From NCBI GenBank assembly GCA_002479655.1, contig DLOQ01000028.1:1017-7449 (forward strand): DNA of 6,433 nt, given 5' to 3'. Shown here one piece after another: positions 1 to 5,553 of the stretch. This DNA is from Lachnospiraceae bacterium UBA7480. Its GTDB lineage: Bacteria > Bacillota > Clostridia > Lachnospirales > Lachnospiraceae. Both the position numbers and the translations under genes were made by a program. The notes below the pieces were generated by a model, which worked only from the letters and a program-made list of their open reading frames with translations, did not search any database and had not been told where the DNA came from. Within the stretch, counting starts at the first letter, position 1; every line of letters begins with the position of its first letter.

Positions 1-421
1 GGACAGCCAGCCGGGGAATAACCAGTATGGAGCGAATCCCAAAGGAATAGGAAATGCAGGGGCATATGTAAGATATCCGGGAGGCGGCGCTTCCGCGCCG
101 GAGCAGGGACATCTTGCGGTACAATGCGTTGCGGGACCGCTGCAGGGACAGACTTACCCGATCCGTGGAAATGAGATCGTATTTGGCAGGGAAAGTATGT
201 GCGCGGTAAGGATGCCGGAAGGAACAGCAGGTATCAGCAGGCGGCATGCCTGTATTCGCTGGCAGCAGGGAATGCCGATGCTGGTTGATTTGGGATCCAG
301 TTATGGCACGTATCTTGCGGATGGCAAGCAGCTTCCGCCCAATTATCCTGAGCCTGTTGCCGCAGGCACAAGGTTTTATCTCGGAAACAGAAGTAATATG
401 TTTCAAATAATAGTTTTTTAA
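1..421 (+). CDS. FHA domain protein, 3' end only (C-terminal 139 codons)
   Basis: The reading frame is open from position 2 to the TAA at 419-421; the start lies upstream of the window. The first ~37 visible residues are a Gly/Asn/Pro-rich linker without predicted structure. The remainder, about visible residues 38-139, is a forkhead-associated (FHA) domain, a reader of phosphothreonine peptides. Seen landmarks are G62-R63, the S79-x-x-H82 motif inside GISRRH, and the D96-LGSSYGT loop. Tyr sits where the NGT loop normally has Asn. The domain closely resembles the C-terminal FHA of the protease protein at 2872-4287: GTAGISRRH against ATAGVSSKH, DLGSSYGTYL against DLGSSHGTFL, and a shared GK-x-LP. 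The two are therefore paralogous modules at the same C-terminal position. The missing N-terminus could be a protease, a membrane segment or something else; this cannot be seen. The FHA assignment is secure, the full product is unknown. Confidence 0.88.
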   Translation, partial: DSQPGNNQYGANPKGIGNAGAYVRYPGGGASAPEQGHLAVQCVAGPLQGQTYPIRGNEIVFGRESMCAVRMPEGTAGISRRHACIRWQQGMPMLVDLGSSYGTYLADGKQLPPNYPEPVAAGTRFYLGNRSNMFQIIVF

Positions 422-468
422 TAGTATTTTACTAAAATTAAATTTTAAGAAAAATGGAGGAGATCAGT
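422..468 (+). other. AT-rich spacer between two FHA genes
   Basis: This 47-nt gap is almost entirely A and T up to the ribosome binding site. It contains a TAAAAT hexamer (433-438), which resembles a -10 box, but no acceptable -35 lies 16-18 nt upstream. A short A/T-only inverted repeat (433-438 with 442-447) is too weak for a terminator and has no GC stem. It may hold a weak promoter or simply be an operon spacer. Confidence 0.4.
456..462 (+). promoter_or_regulatory. Shine-Dalgarno GGAGGAG that fixes the start at 469
   Basis: GGAGGAG lies 6 nt before the ATG at 469. An in-frame ATG at 454 overlaps this motif and has no ribosome binding site of its own, so 469 is the better start. Confidence 0.8.
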
Positions 469-1116
469 ATGGCAGAGATCAGACAAAAAATCATTAGTTG
501 TTCTAAAGGGCATTATTATGATGGCAATCGATATGAAAGCTGTCCTTATTGCAGTTCGGGAAGTTTTTCCCCAACGGTGGATCCTTTTGCGGATGTTGCG
601 GACGGTAATGCAAATTACGGCGGGATCGGAAAAACAACGGATGTGGGTGAAACAGATAATTATGGGAATTACGGTGATTTTGTACCAACGGAGGCTCCGC
701 AGGTTAAAAACCGGGTAGCAGAATCCATGAGTAAGACGCAGTTTGTAGATACGTCTACGCCTGTGGGCGCGCCGCTGCCTGTGGTTGGCTGGCTGGTGGC
801 GGTAGAAGGTCCCTGCCGGGGAACCGATTATCGGATCCATACCGGATATAATTACATAGGAAGAGAGGTTGGTGATATCTGTATCCGCGGAGATAATACC
901 ATTTCAGCGGAGAGAGACGCAAATATCACATACATACCGCAGACAAGAAAATTCTATATTGCGCATGAGCAGGGTAAAAATGTCCTGTTGGTAAATGACA
1001 CGCCTGTCATTGGCGGCAGTGTTGAAATTAAAAATTATGACCTGATCACAATAGGGACGACAAAGTTGATGTTTGTAGGTCTGTGCGGAGAGAAATTTGT
1101 CTGGGGTGAGGATTGA
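469..1116 (+). CDS. Zinc-knuckle plus FHA-like domain protein, cytoplasmic
   Basis: A 215-residue protein with no signal peptide or membrane segment. Residues 11-28 hold C11-x3-H15-x9-C25-x2-C28, a likely zinc-binding knuckle (GHYYD and CPYC are visible). Residues ~40-100 form a Gly/Asn/Tyr- and Thr-rich linker with possible phosphoacceptor threonines (T56, T57, T90, T95). Residues ~107-204 form an FHA-like beta-sandwich: G131-R132 is present, and a characteristic C-terminal CGEKFVW follows. In place of the usual S-x-x-H-A, the sequence is ISAERDAN (S146), so the conserved His is missing; Asn is kept at N176 (VNDTPV). By family knowledge FHA domains bind phosphothreonine partners. Here binding may be altered, or the protein may be a kinase substrate or scaffold. 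It ends 1 nt before the PP2C gene start, which suggests translational coupling. The fold is fairly certain, the specific role is inferred. Confidence 0.85.
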   Translation: MAEIRQKIISCSKGHYYDGNRYESCPYCSSGSFSPTVDPFADVADGNANYGGIGKTTDVGETDNYGNYGDFVPTEAPQVKNRVAESMSKTQFVDTSTPVGAPLPVVGWLVAVEGPCRGTDYRIHTGYNYIGREVGDICIRGDNTISAERDANITYIPQTRKFYIAHEQGKNVLLVNDTPVIGGSVEIKNYDLITIGTTKLMFVGLCGEKFVWGED

Positions 1117-1117
1117 T

Positions 1118-2107
1118 ATGATACGGGACAGTTTATTAGAAGATGAATTAGGTGAGGTTGTAGAAGAGCAGACAGAACAAAGTACGGATATCCCTGGCGA
1201 CGCTACGGAAGTCAGTACATCGCTGTTTATAGCGGCGGGAATATTAATGGGCGTGTTAGTGCTTGCGCTTATTTACCTGCGGTGGACCCGCGCCAGGCAG
1301 AAAAAAGGAAAGAAGGCGCCGTCTGTGGAAGCGGATCTGCCATTGACAGAAAAGCCGGTGGAAACTCTTCAGATCGGTAAGCTGCATGAACAGGGTGAAC
1401 GTTCCGGGCAGCAGGACTGTTTCGGGGTGTCAGATGAATCTTTGATGCAGACGCATGGATTATTGGCAGTAGTAGCGGACGGAATGGGCGGACTTTCAGA
1501 TGGAGATAAAGTGAGTACTGCGGCAGTGGAATCTGTTTTAGACAATTTTTGTCTCTATCAGGGAAAGTGTACGCCTGAGCAGCAGCTGCTTATGCTGGCG
1601 CAATGTGCAGTTGAAAGCGTAAATAAGCTGCTTGGACCGGATGGTTTTCGAAAAAGCGGTTCAACACTCGTTATGGGGCTTGTGCGCGAGAGTACATTCT
1701 CATTTCTGTCAATAGGCGACAGCAGGATCTGTTTGTATCGACATGGTATTTTGATGCAGCTTAACAGAGAGCATGTTTATAAAAACAAGCTGGCGTTAGA
1801 TGCCATCAATGGCGTGATCCCTTTATCGGAAGTATATAGCGATACAAGGGGGAGCGGTCTGGTTAGTTTTTTGGGAATGGAGACATTGGAGTATATTGAT
1901 TTTCCCGTAGAACCGATCAGATTGATTGCAGGAGATAAACTGCTTTTAATGAGTGACGGTGTGTATAACGCGCTGGATAATGATGAACTGAGAAGGTGTT
2001 TGGACGCGGCGCCGGAAGAGGCAACAGAAGAGATACGGAAAGCGATACAGGAAAAAGGATATACCAATCAGGATAACTATACCGCGGTTATTATTGGTTG
2101 TACATAA
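1118..2107 (+). CDS. Membrane-anchored PP2C-family Ser/Thr protein phosphatase
   Basis: A 329-residue protein, probably a metal-dependent phosphatase that removes phosphate from Ser/Thr residues placed by the neighbouring kinases. An acidic 35-residue N-terminus precedes one membrane segment (~36-54, rich in Leu/Val/Ile/Ala/Gly). A strongly basic stretch follows (RWTRARQKKGKK), so the N-terminus should be outside and the phosphatase in the cytoplasm. PP2C motifs in order: R95...QQD100; VVADGMGG with D121; GST at 181; GDSR 200-203; LLMSDG with D280; QDNYTAVII with D319-N320. The metal-binding Asp residues are kept. Two deviations are visible: Q-Q-D where N-E/Q-D is usual, and REH (residues 217-219) where D-x-H is usual. 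ATG 1118 is chosen because GGGGTGAGG ends about 6 nt upstream; an in-frame TTG at 1097 is less likely because it overlaps the previous gene further and would add only 7 residues. Confidence 0.92.
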   Translation: MIRDSLLEDELGEVVEEQTEQSTDIPGDATEVSTSLFIAAGILMGVLVLALIYLRWTRARQKKGKKAPSVEADLPLTEKPVETLQIGKLHEQGERSGQQDCFGVSDESLMQTHGLLAVVADGMGGLSDGDKVSTAAVESVLDNFCLYQGKCTPEQQLLMLAQCAVESVNKLLGPDGFRKSGSTLVMGLVRESTFSFLSIGDSRICLYRHGILMQLNREHVYKNKLALDAINGVIPLSEVYSDTRGSGLVSFLGMETLEYIDFPVEPIRLIAGDKLLLMSDGVYNALDNDELRRCLDAAPEEATEEIRKAIQEKGYTNQDNYTAVIIGCT

Positions 2108-2114
2108 TGCAAAA

Positions 2115-2120
2115 AGGAGG
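2115..2120 (+). promoter_or_regulatory. Shine-Dalgarno AGGAGG supporting a TTG start
   Basis: A perfect AGGAGG lies 9 nt before an in-frame TTG at 2130-2132. No in-frame ATG or GTG exists between it and the PP2C motif I. The ATG at 2107-2109 is in another frame. This site therefore decides the start of the second phosphatase gene. Confidence 0.75.
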
Positions 2121-2129
2121 TGGGACGGA

Positions 2130-2843
2130 TTGATTTGTTATGCGAGCAGCACGGATACCGGAGGACGACCGTACAATGAGGACAGTGTAGACTATAAAAA
2201 AATTGATGAAGAACATTTATGTGTGGTGCTGGCTGATGGACTTGGAGGACACGGCGGCGGGGAAATTGCGTCCAGAGAGGCTGTAAAGTTGATCTTAGAT
2301 GGCTGGAATGGGATGGCAACGCCTGCTTCTTTATGTGAACTGGCACAGGCGGCACATCGTAAAATTTTGTCCCTGCAGACTCCTGTTTGTAAAATGAAAA
2401 CAACAGTTGTTATTCTGGCAATAGAAAAAGATCGGGTACAGTGGGCGCATGCGGGAGATTCACGGCTTTATCATTTTATAGACGGAAAGCTTGTTTTTCA
2501 AACGCGTGACCACAGTTCATCGCAGTTGGCGGTATTGATGGGACAGATCAAACAGGAAGAGATTCGATTTCATGAGGATCGAAGCAATATTTTCAGGGCA
2601 TTGGGGCAGGAAAGCAATTTTAGCGCGGATGCCGAAGAACAGGAGCTTTCACTGGGACAGCACGCCTTTTTGCTATGTACGGATGGCTTCTGGGAATATG
2701 TTTACGAGAATGAGATGGAAACGGAATTGCAGGTATCAGAATCTCCGCAGGATTGGCTTGGGCGGATGAAATGTCATCTGGAAAAACGGGCAGATGAGGA
2801 TAATGATAATAATACTGCCGCGGCAGTGTGGATTACTGTTTGA
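2130..2843 (+). CDS. Soluble PP2C-family Ser/Thr protein phosphatase
   Basis: A 237-residue protein, the usual size of a stand-alone bacterial PP2C catalytic domain (PrpC/Stp type), with no membrane segment. Motifs in order: TDTGGRPYNEDS with R13, E17 and D18; VLADGLGGHGGGE with D36; KTTVV near 90; AHAGDSR 106-112; TRDHS 125-129; LLCTDGFWE with D185; and DNNT with D226-N227. All metal-coordinating positions expected for an active enzyme are present, and the motifs are closer to consensus than in the upstream phosphatase. The two PP2C proteins are clearly different in sequence, so they are not a recent duplication. Translation probably starts at TTG 2130, behind AGGAGG at 2115-2120, 22 nt after the previous stop; a longer TTG start at 2094 would overlap the upstream gene and lacks a good binding site. 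Its likely job is to dephosphorylate cytoplasmic kinase or FHA partners, complementing the membrane-bound enzyme. Confidence 0.93.
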   Translation: MICYASSTDTGGRPYNEDSVDYKKIDEEHLCVVLADGLGGHGGGEIASREAVKLILDGWNGMATPASLCELAQAAHRKILSLQTPVCKMKTTVVILAIEKDRVQWAHAGDSRLYHFIDGKLVFQTRDHSSSQLAVLMGQIKQEEIRFHEDRSNIFRALGQESNFSADAEEQELSLGQHAFLLCTDGFWEYVYENEMETELQVSESPQDWLGRMKCHLEKRADEDNDNNTAAAVWITV

Positions 2844-2871
2844 CAAAAATGTTGAAAGGGAAAGGAAGGTC

Positions 2872-4287
2872 ATGGAACGTATGGATACTAAGTTTAGAAA
2901 AAACAATCAAGAAGCAGGTAAAAGAAAATACATGGGGTTGTTTATGGGCATCATTTTGTCATTTGCTATGTGCTGTGCAGGATGCTCTGTTAAAAATGTA
3001 AATTCAAATGCAGATGTCAATTCAAATACTGCGGGGTATGTAGATGCCAAAAACGGTGTTGTTGTAGTCAGTGAATACGTTTCTCTTGATGGAACAGAGG
3101 TGGGAGTAGCGCATGGAAGCGGATTTTTTGTCGGAAATGAAGGAGAAGATCCGCAGTATCTGGTCACGAATCATCATGTGATCGCTGACTATTTATATTA
3201 TGGCGCGGGACAGTATACTTCCTATGCGGATGAGGATGGAACGACATATGCGCTGAAAAGTTATATCCGTGTTTATTATGATTCAGATGATTATGTAGAA
3301 GCCTATGTAGTCGATTACAATGAAGTGGCTGATGTTGCGGTGCTTCGACTTGAAGAACCCACGGATAAAAGGCGTGCCCTACAGCTTTGTTCTCCTACAG
3401 CAGATATGGTAGGTTCGAAAGTATATGCGTTGGGATTTCCGGGGATCGCTGATAACATTCTTGTAGATTCCGTAACAAAATGGGGGTTGAAGGATCTGAC
3501 ATTTACTTCCGGCATTATCAGCCGTCTGACAACAACATCAGGAACCGGCGTGCGTAATATACAAACCGATGTTACGATTGCACATGGTAACTCTGGTGGT
3601 CCTGTTGTAAATGAAAACGGCGCGGCAGTTGGTATCAGCACATGGGGAGTCAAAAATGCAGATGACGAAGAAGCGACTTATGCCGTAAATATTGACGAAG
3701 TGATCACACTTTTAAAACTTCACAGTGTTCCATATACAATGGAGTCTGAAGCTGTTGCGCAAGAAACGTCATCAAACATGGGGATCGTGGCAGGTGTGGC
3801 AGGTGCGGTCGTATTGCTTATTGTTATTGTTGTTATCATATGTCTGACAAAGAATAAGAAGAAAAGCAGTCCGTCGGAAAATGTTGAAAAAAATATAGGT
3901 GCAACAACGGTTCCGGAAAGGCTGGCACCGGTTCCGAGCCCTTCTGATTCAGATGATTCCGGTTATCGTTTACAAGGTTTATCCGGAGCCTTGGAAGGAA
4001 GACGTTTTATGATAAGAAAGAACTCTTCTTTGACACTCGGACGGAATTCTGATGCATGTAATGTAGTATTCCCTTCGGCAACAGCAGGGGTCAGCAGCAA
4101 GCATTGTCAGGTTTGGTATGACAACGGAAAAATATGGATAAAGGATCTGGGATCAAGCCATGGGACATTTCTTTCGGCAGGGAAAAAATTGCCTTCGGGC
4201 CAGGCGGTACAGATCAGACCGGGAGAGCGGTTTAGCTTAGGATCGGATGCGGAATCATTTGTTTTAGCGCAAAAGGGAGGCAATTAG
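2872..4287 (+). CDS. Transmembrane trypsin-like serine protease with cytoplasmic FHA domain
   Basis: A 471-residue protein. Residues ~21-37 form a hydrophobic N-terminal segment after a Lys/Arg-rich start, either a signal peptide or an anchor. Its MCCAGC end is Cys-rich, but C38 lacks a standard lipobox because Cys is at -3. Residues ~60-285 form a trypsin/DegP-like protease with a full triad: H102 in LVTNHHVI, D154 in VADVAVLRL, and S241 in GNSGGPVV. No PDZ domain follows. A second membrane segment (~304-325) is followed by KNKKK, which indicates that the C-terminus is inside. After a Ser/Pro-rich linker, residues ~365-468 are an FHA domain: G390-R391, S408-x-x-H411, DLGSSHGT 425-432. The protease should therefore act outside the membrane and the FHA inside. 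The start at ATG 2872 has AAAGGA 5 nt upstream; ATG 2881 is a close alternative. It is 28 nt from the upstream phosphatase gene and 1 nt from the kinase gene. Substrate unknown. Confidence 0.92.
   Translation: MERMDTKFRKNNQEAGKRKYMGLFMGIILSFAMCCAGCSVKNVNSNADVNSNTAGYVDAKNGVVVVSEYVSLDGTEVGVAHGSGFFVGNEGEDPQYLVTNHHVIADYLYYGAGQYTSYADEDGTTYALKSYIRVYYDSDDYVEAYVVDYNEVADVAVLRLEEPTDKRRALQLCSPTADMVGSKVYALGFPGIADNILVDSVTKWGLKDLTFTSGIISRLTTTSGTGVRNIQTDVTIAHGNSGGPVVNENGAAVGISTWGVKNADDEEATYAVNIDEVITLLKLHSVPYTMESEAVAQETSSNMGIVAGVAGAVVLLIVIVVIICLTKNKKKSSPSENVEKNIGATTVPERLAPVPSPSDSDDSGYRLQGLSGALEGRRFMIRKNSSLTLGRNSDACNVVFPSATAGVSSKHCQVWYDNGKIWIKDLGSSHGTFLSAGKKLPSGQAVQIRPGERFSLGSDAESFVLAQKGGN
4275..4280 (+). promoter_or_regulatory. 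Shine-Dalgarno GGGAGG inside the end of the protease gene
   Basis: GGGAGG lies 8 nt before the kinase ATG at 4289 and within the last codons of the protease gene. With only 1 nt between the stop and start codons, kinase translation is probably coupled to that of the protease-FHA protein. Confidence 0.7.
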
Positions 4288-4288
4288 G

Positions 4289-5482
4289 ATGTCGGAACAG
4301 TTTTGTCCATACTGTATGAAAGAATTGAACAGGGAGATAAAATTTTGTCCGGACTGCGGCAACAATATTGAGGTAAGCGCACCGTCCCACCATTTACCTG
4401 TCGGAACAGTACTAAGAAGTAAAAACGGGCATAGTTTTTTATTCGGCATCGTGAAAGGGGAAGGTGGGTTCGGCCTTACTTATGTGGGAAAAGAATTGAA
4501 TTCCGGACGGCTGGTGGCGATAAAAGAGTATTTTCCTACGCGATGCCAGCCGCAGAGGATGCCGGATTCTTCTATAAGGCCGCAGGAGAGATTTGAAGAG
4601 ATCTATGCGCATGGAATGCAGAGCTTTTTAAGTGAAGCGAGCATGCTGCGGGCTGTATCGCATCTTTCTTCCATTGTGCATGTTATGGACTATTTTGAAG
4701 CGAACCGGACTGCGTATATGGTCATGGAATATCTGGAAGGAGCGACGCTTTATCAGGTCATGCAGGAGCAGGAGAGGATCCCTGTAGAGACTTTGCTTCC
4801 TAAGGTTTTGCCGTTGATGTATGATCTGGATAGTCTGCATAAGGCGGGGGTATTGCATCGGGATATCGCGCCGGATAATATTATGCTGATGCCGGATGGA
4901 AATCTGAAGCTGCTGGATTTTGGCTGCGCGCGTTCTCTGGAAGACGGCCGTTCCATGACGGTCGTATTGAAACCGGGTTTTGCACCGATTGAACAATATC
5001 AGACAAGGGGGCAGGGACCTTATACGGATCTGTATGCGCTCTGCGCTACGATATATTATTGCATTACAGGGAAGATCCCGCCTGCTTCGCCGGAACGGTT
5101 GACAACTACGTTTGATAATCAGCCGGATCCTTTGATGCCGCCTTCGGCATGGGATGTTTCGATTTCGCCGGAACAGGAGCAGATACTTATGTGGGGATTA
5201 TCGCTGCAGCCGTCTGTCCGACCGCAGAATATGGAAACGCTTGCGTCCCGTCTGGAAAAAGCGGGCGCTCTCAGGCCGCAGATATCAGAAGAACAGCAGA
5301 AGCAGCAGGAGCAGCAGGAGCAGCAGGAACAGGAGCAGCAGGGATTGGCTGTTGATAATAGTTCACATCCTGTTGAGGAAAATGCTGCCCCGGATAAGCA
5401 AAAGAAAAATTTTCTGCCGTTTTTCATTGCCGGGGGAGTGGTGGCAGTTATCGCAATCATTGCCGCAATATGCCTGCTTTGA
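4289..5482 (+). CDS. Zinc-ribbon Ser/Thr protein kinase with C-terminal membrane tail
   Basis: A 397-residue Hanks-type (eukaryotic-like) kinase. Residues 6-23 hold a zinc ribbon (C6-P-Y-C9, C20-P-D-C23). The kinase domain spans ~47-325: glycine loop GEGGFG 57-62, VAIKE with Lys K79, helix-C Glu E116, HRD 190-192 with N197, DFG 210-212, and the APE-like APIE 232-235. The catalytic loop reads HRDIAPDN, so the usual Lys after the Asp (HRD-x-K) is Ala. About 36 residues separate the K79 strand from E116, longer than in standard kinases. A Gln/Glu-rich linker (~334-351) leads to one membrane segment (~375-397) that ends the protein, preceded by DKQKKN, so the kinase should be cytoplasmic. Unlike PrkC/Stk1 kinases, there is no extracellular PASTA or other sensor domain. 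S222 and T224 in the activation segment are candidate autophosphorylation sites. Stop-to-start spacing to the protease gene is 1 nt. Confidence 0.94.
   Translation: MSEQFCPYCMKELNREIKFCPDCGNNIEVSAPSHHLPVGTVLRSKNGHSFLFGIVKGEGGFGLTYVGKELNSGRLVAIKEYFPTRCQPQRMPDSSIRPQERFEEIYAHGMQSFLSEASMLRAVSHLSSIVHVMDYFEANRTAYMVMEYLEGATLYQVMQEQERIPVETLLPKVLPLMYDLDSLHKAGVLHRDIAPDNIMLMPDGNLKLLDFGCARSLEDGRSMTVVLKPGFAPIEQYQTRGQGPYTDLYALCATIYYCITGKIPPASPERLTTTFDNQPDPLMPPSAWDVSISPEQEQILMWGLSLQPSVRPQNMETLASRLEKAGALRPQISEEQQKQQEQQEQQEQEQQGLAVDNSSHPVEENAAPDKQKKNFLPFFIAGGVVAVIAIIAAICLL
5291..5341 (+). repeat. CAG/GAG-rich microsatellite encoding a Gln/Glu linker
   Basis: An in-frame low-complexity tract in the first kinase gene. 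It contains three perfect tandem copies of the 9-nt unit AGCAGCAGG (5301-5327), flanked by diverged copies. It encodes a Gln-Gln-Glu-type linker (residues ~335-351) between the kinase domain and the membrane tail. A 9-nt change in copy number would lengthen or shorten the linker without breaking the frame. Confidence 0.85.
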
Positions 5483-5495
5483 CAAAAATGGGCTA

Positions 5496-5524
5496 TTGAG
5501 AAAACTTAAAAAATGAATTATATT
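5496..5524 (+). promoter_or_regulatory. Candidate sigma-A-type promoter before the second kinase gene
   Basis: TTGAGA (5496-5501, 5 of 6 to the -35 consensus) and TATATT (5519-5524, 5 of 6 to the -10 consensus) are separated by 17 nt. Transcription would begin near 5531, leaving a leader of about 23 nt that carries GGAGAG at 5542-5547. It lies in the widest intergenic gap of the window (71 nt), so the second kinase may have its own promoter. AT-rich gaps produce such matches by chance, hence moderate confidence. Confidence 0.4.
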
Positions 5525-5553
5525 ATTTATAATGAAGAAACGGAGAGAGGCTC

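Noticed and set aside
85..100. Hairpin CGGCGC-TTCC-GCGCCG
   Set aside because: A perfect 6-bp stem, but it lies inside the coding frame of the partial FHA gene and has no following T-run, so it is not an intrinsic terminator.
445..840. Reverse-strand open frame of 131 codons across the zinc-knuckle/FHA gene
   Set aside because: It lies antisense to a gene with a strong ribosome binding site and recognisable motifs. Its translation is basic and His/Arg-rich with no recognisable domain, as expected for a shadow frame.
2814..2827. 14-bp perfect palindrome ACTGCCGCGGCAGT near the end of the soluble PP2C gene
   Set aside because: It encodes the Thr-Ala-Ala-Ala-Val stretch right after the DNN of the last PP2C motif. 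A 14-bp palindrome is expected about this often by chance in a window of this size, and no second copy was seen.
2936..2985. Lipoprotein signal ending at C38 of the protease
   Set aside because: The residue at -3 is Cys and no alternative Cys fits the lipobox pattern, so lipid attachment is not claimed; a signal peptide or membrane anchor is the safer reading.
5119..5460. Reverse-strand open frame rich in Cys/Ser
   Set aside because: The Cys/Ser runs are the reverse complement of the CAG/GAG repeat in the kinase gene; no domain or ribosome binding site supports it.
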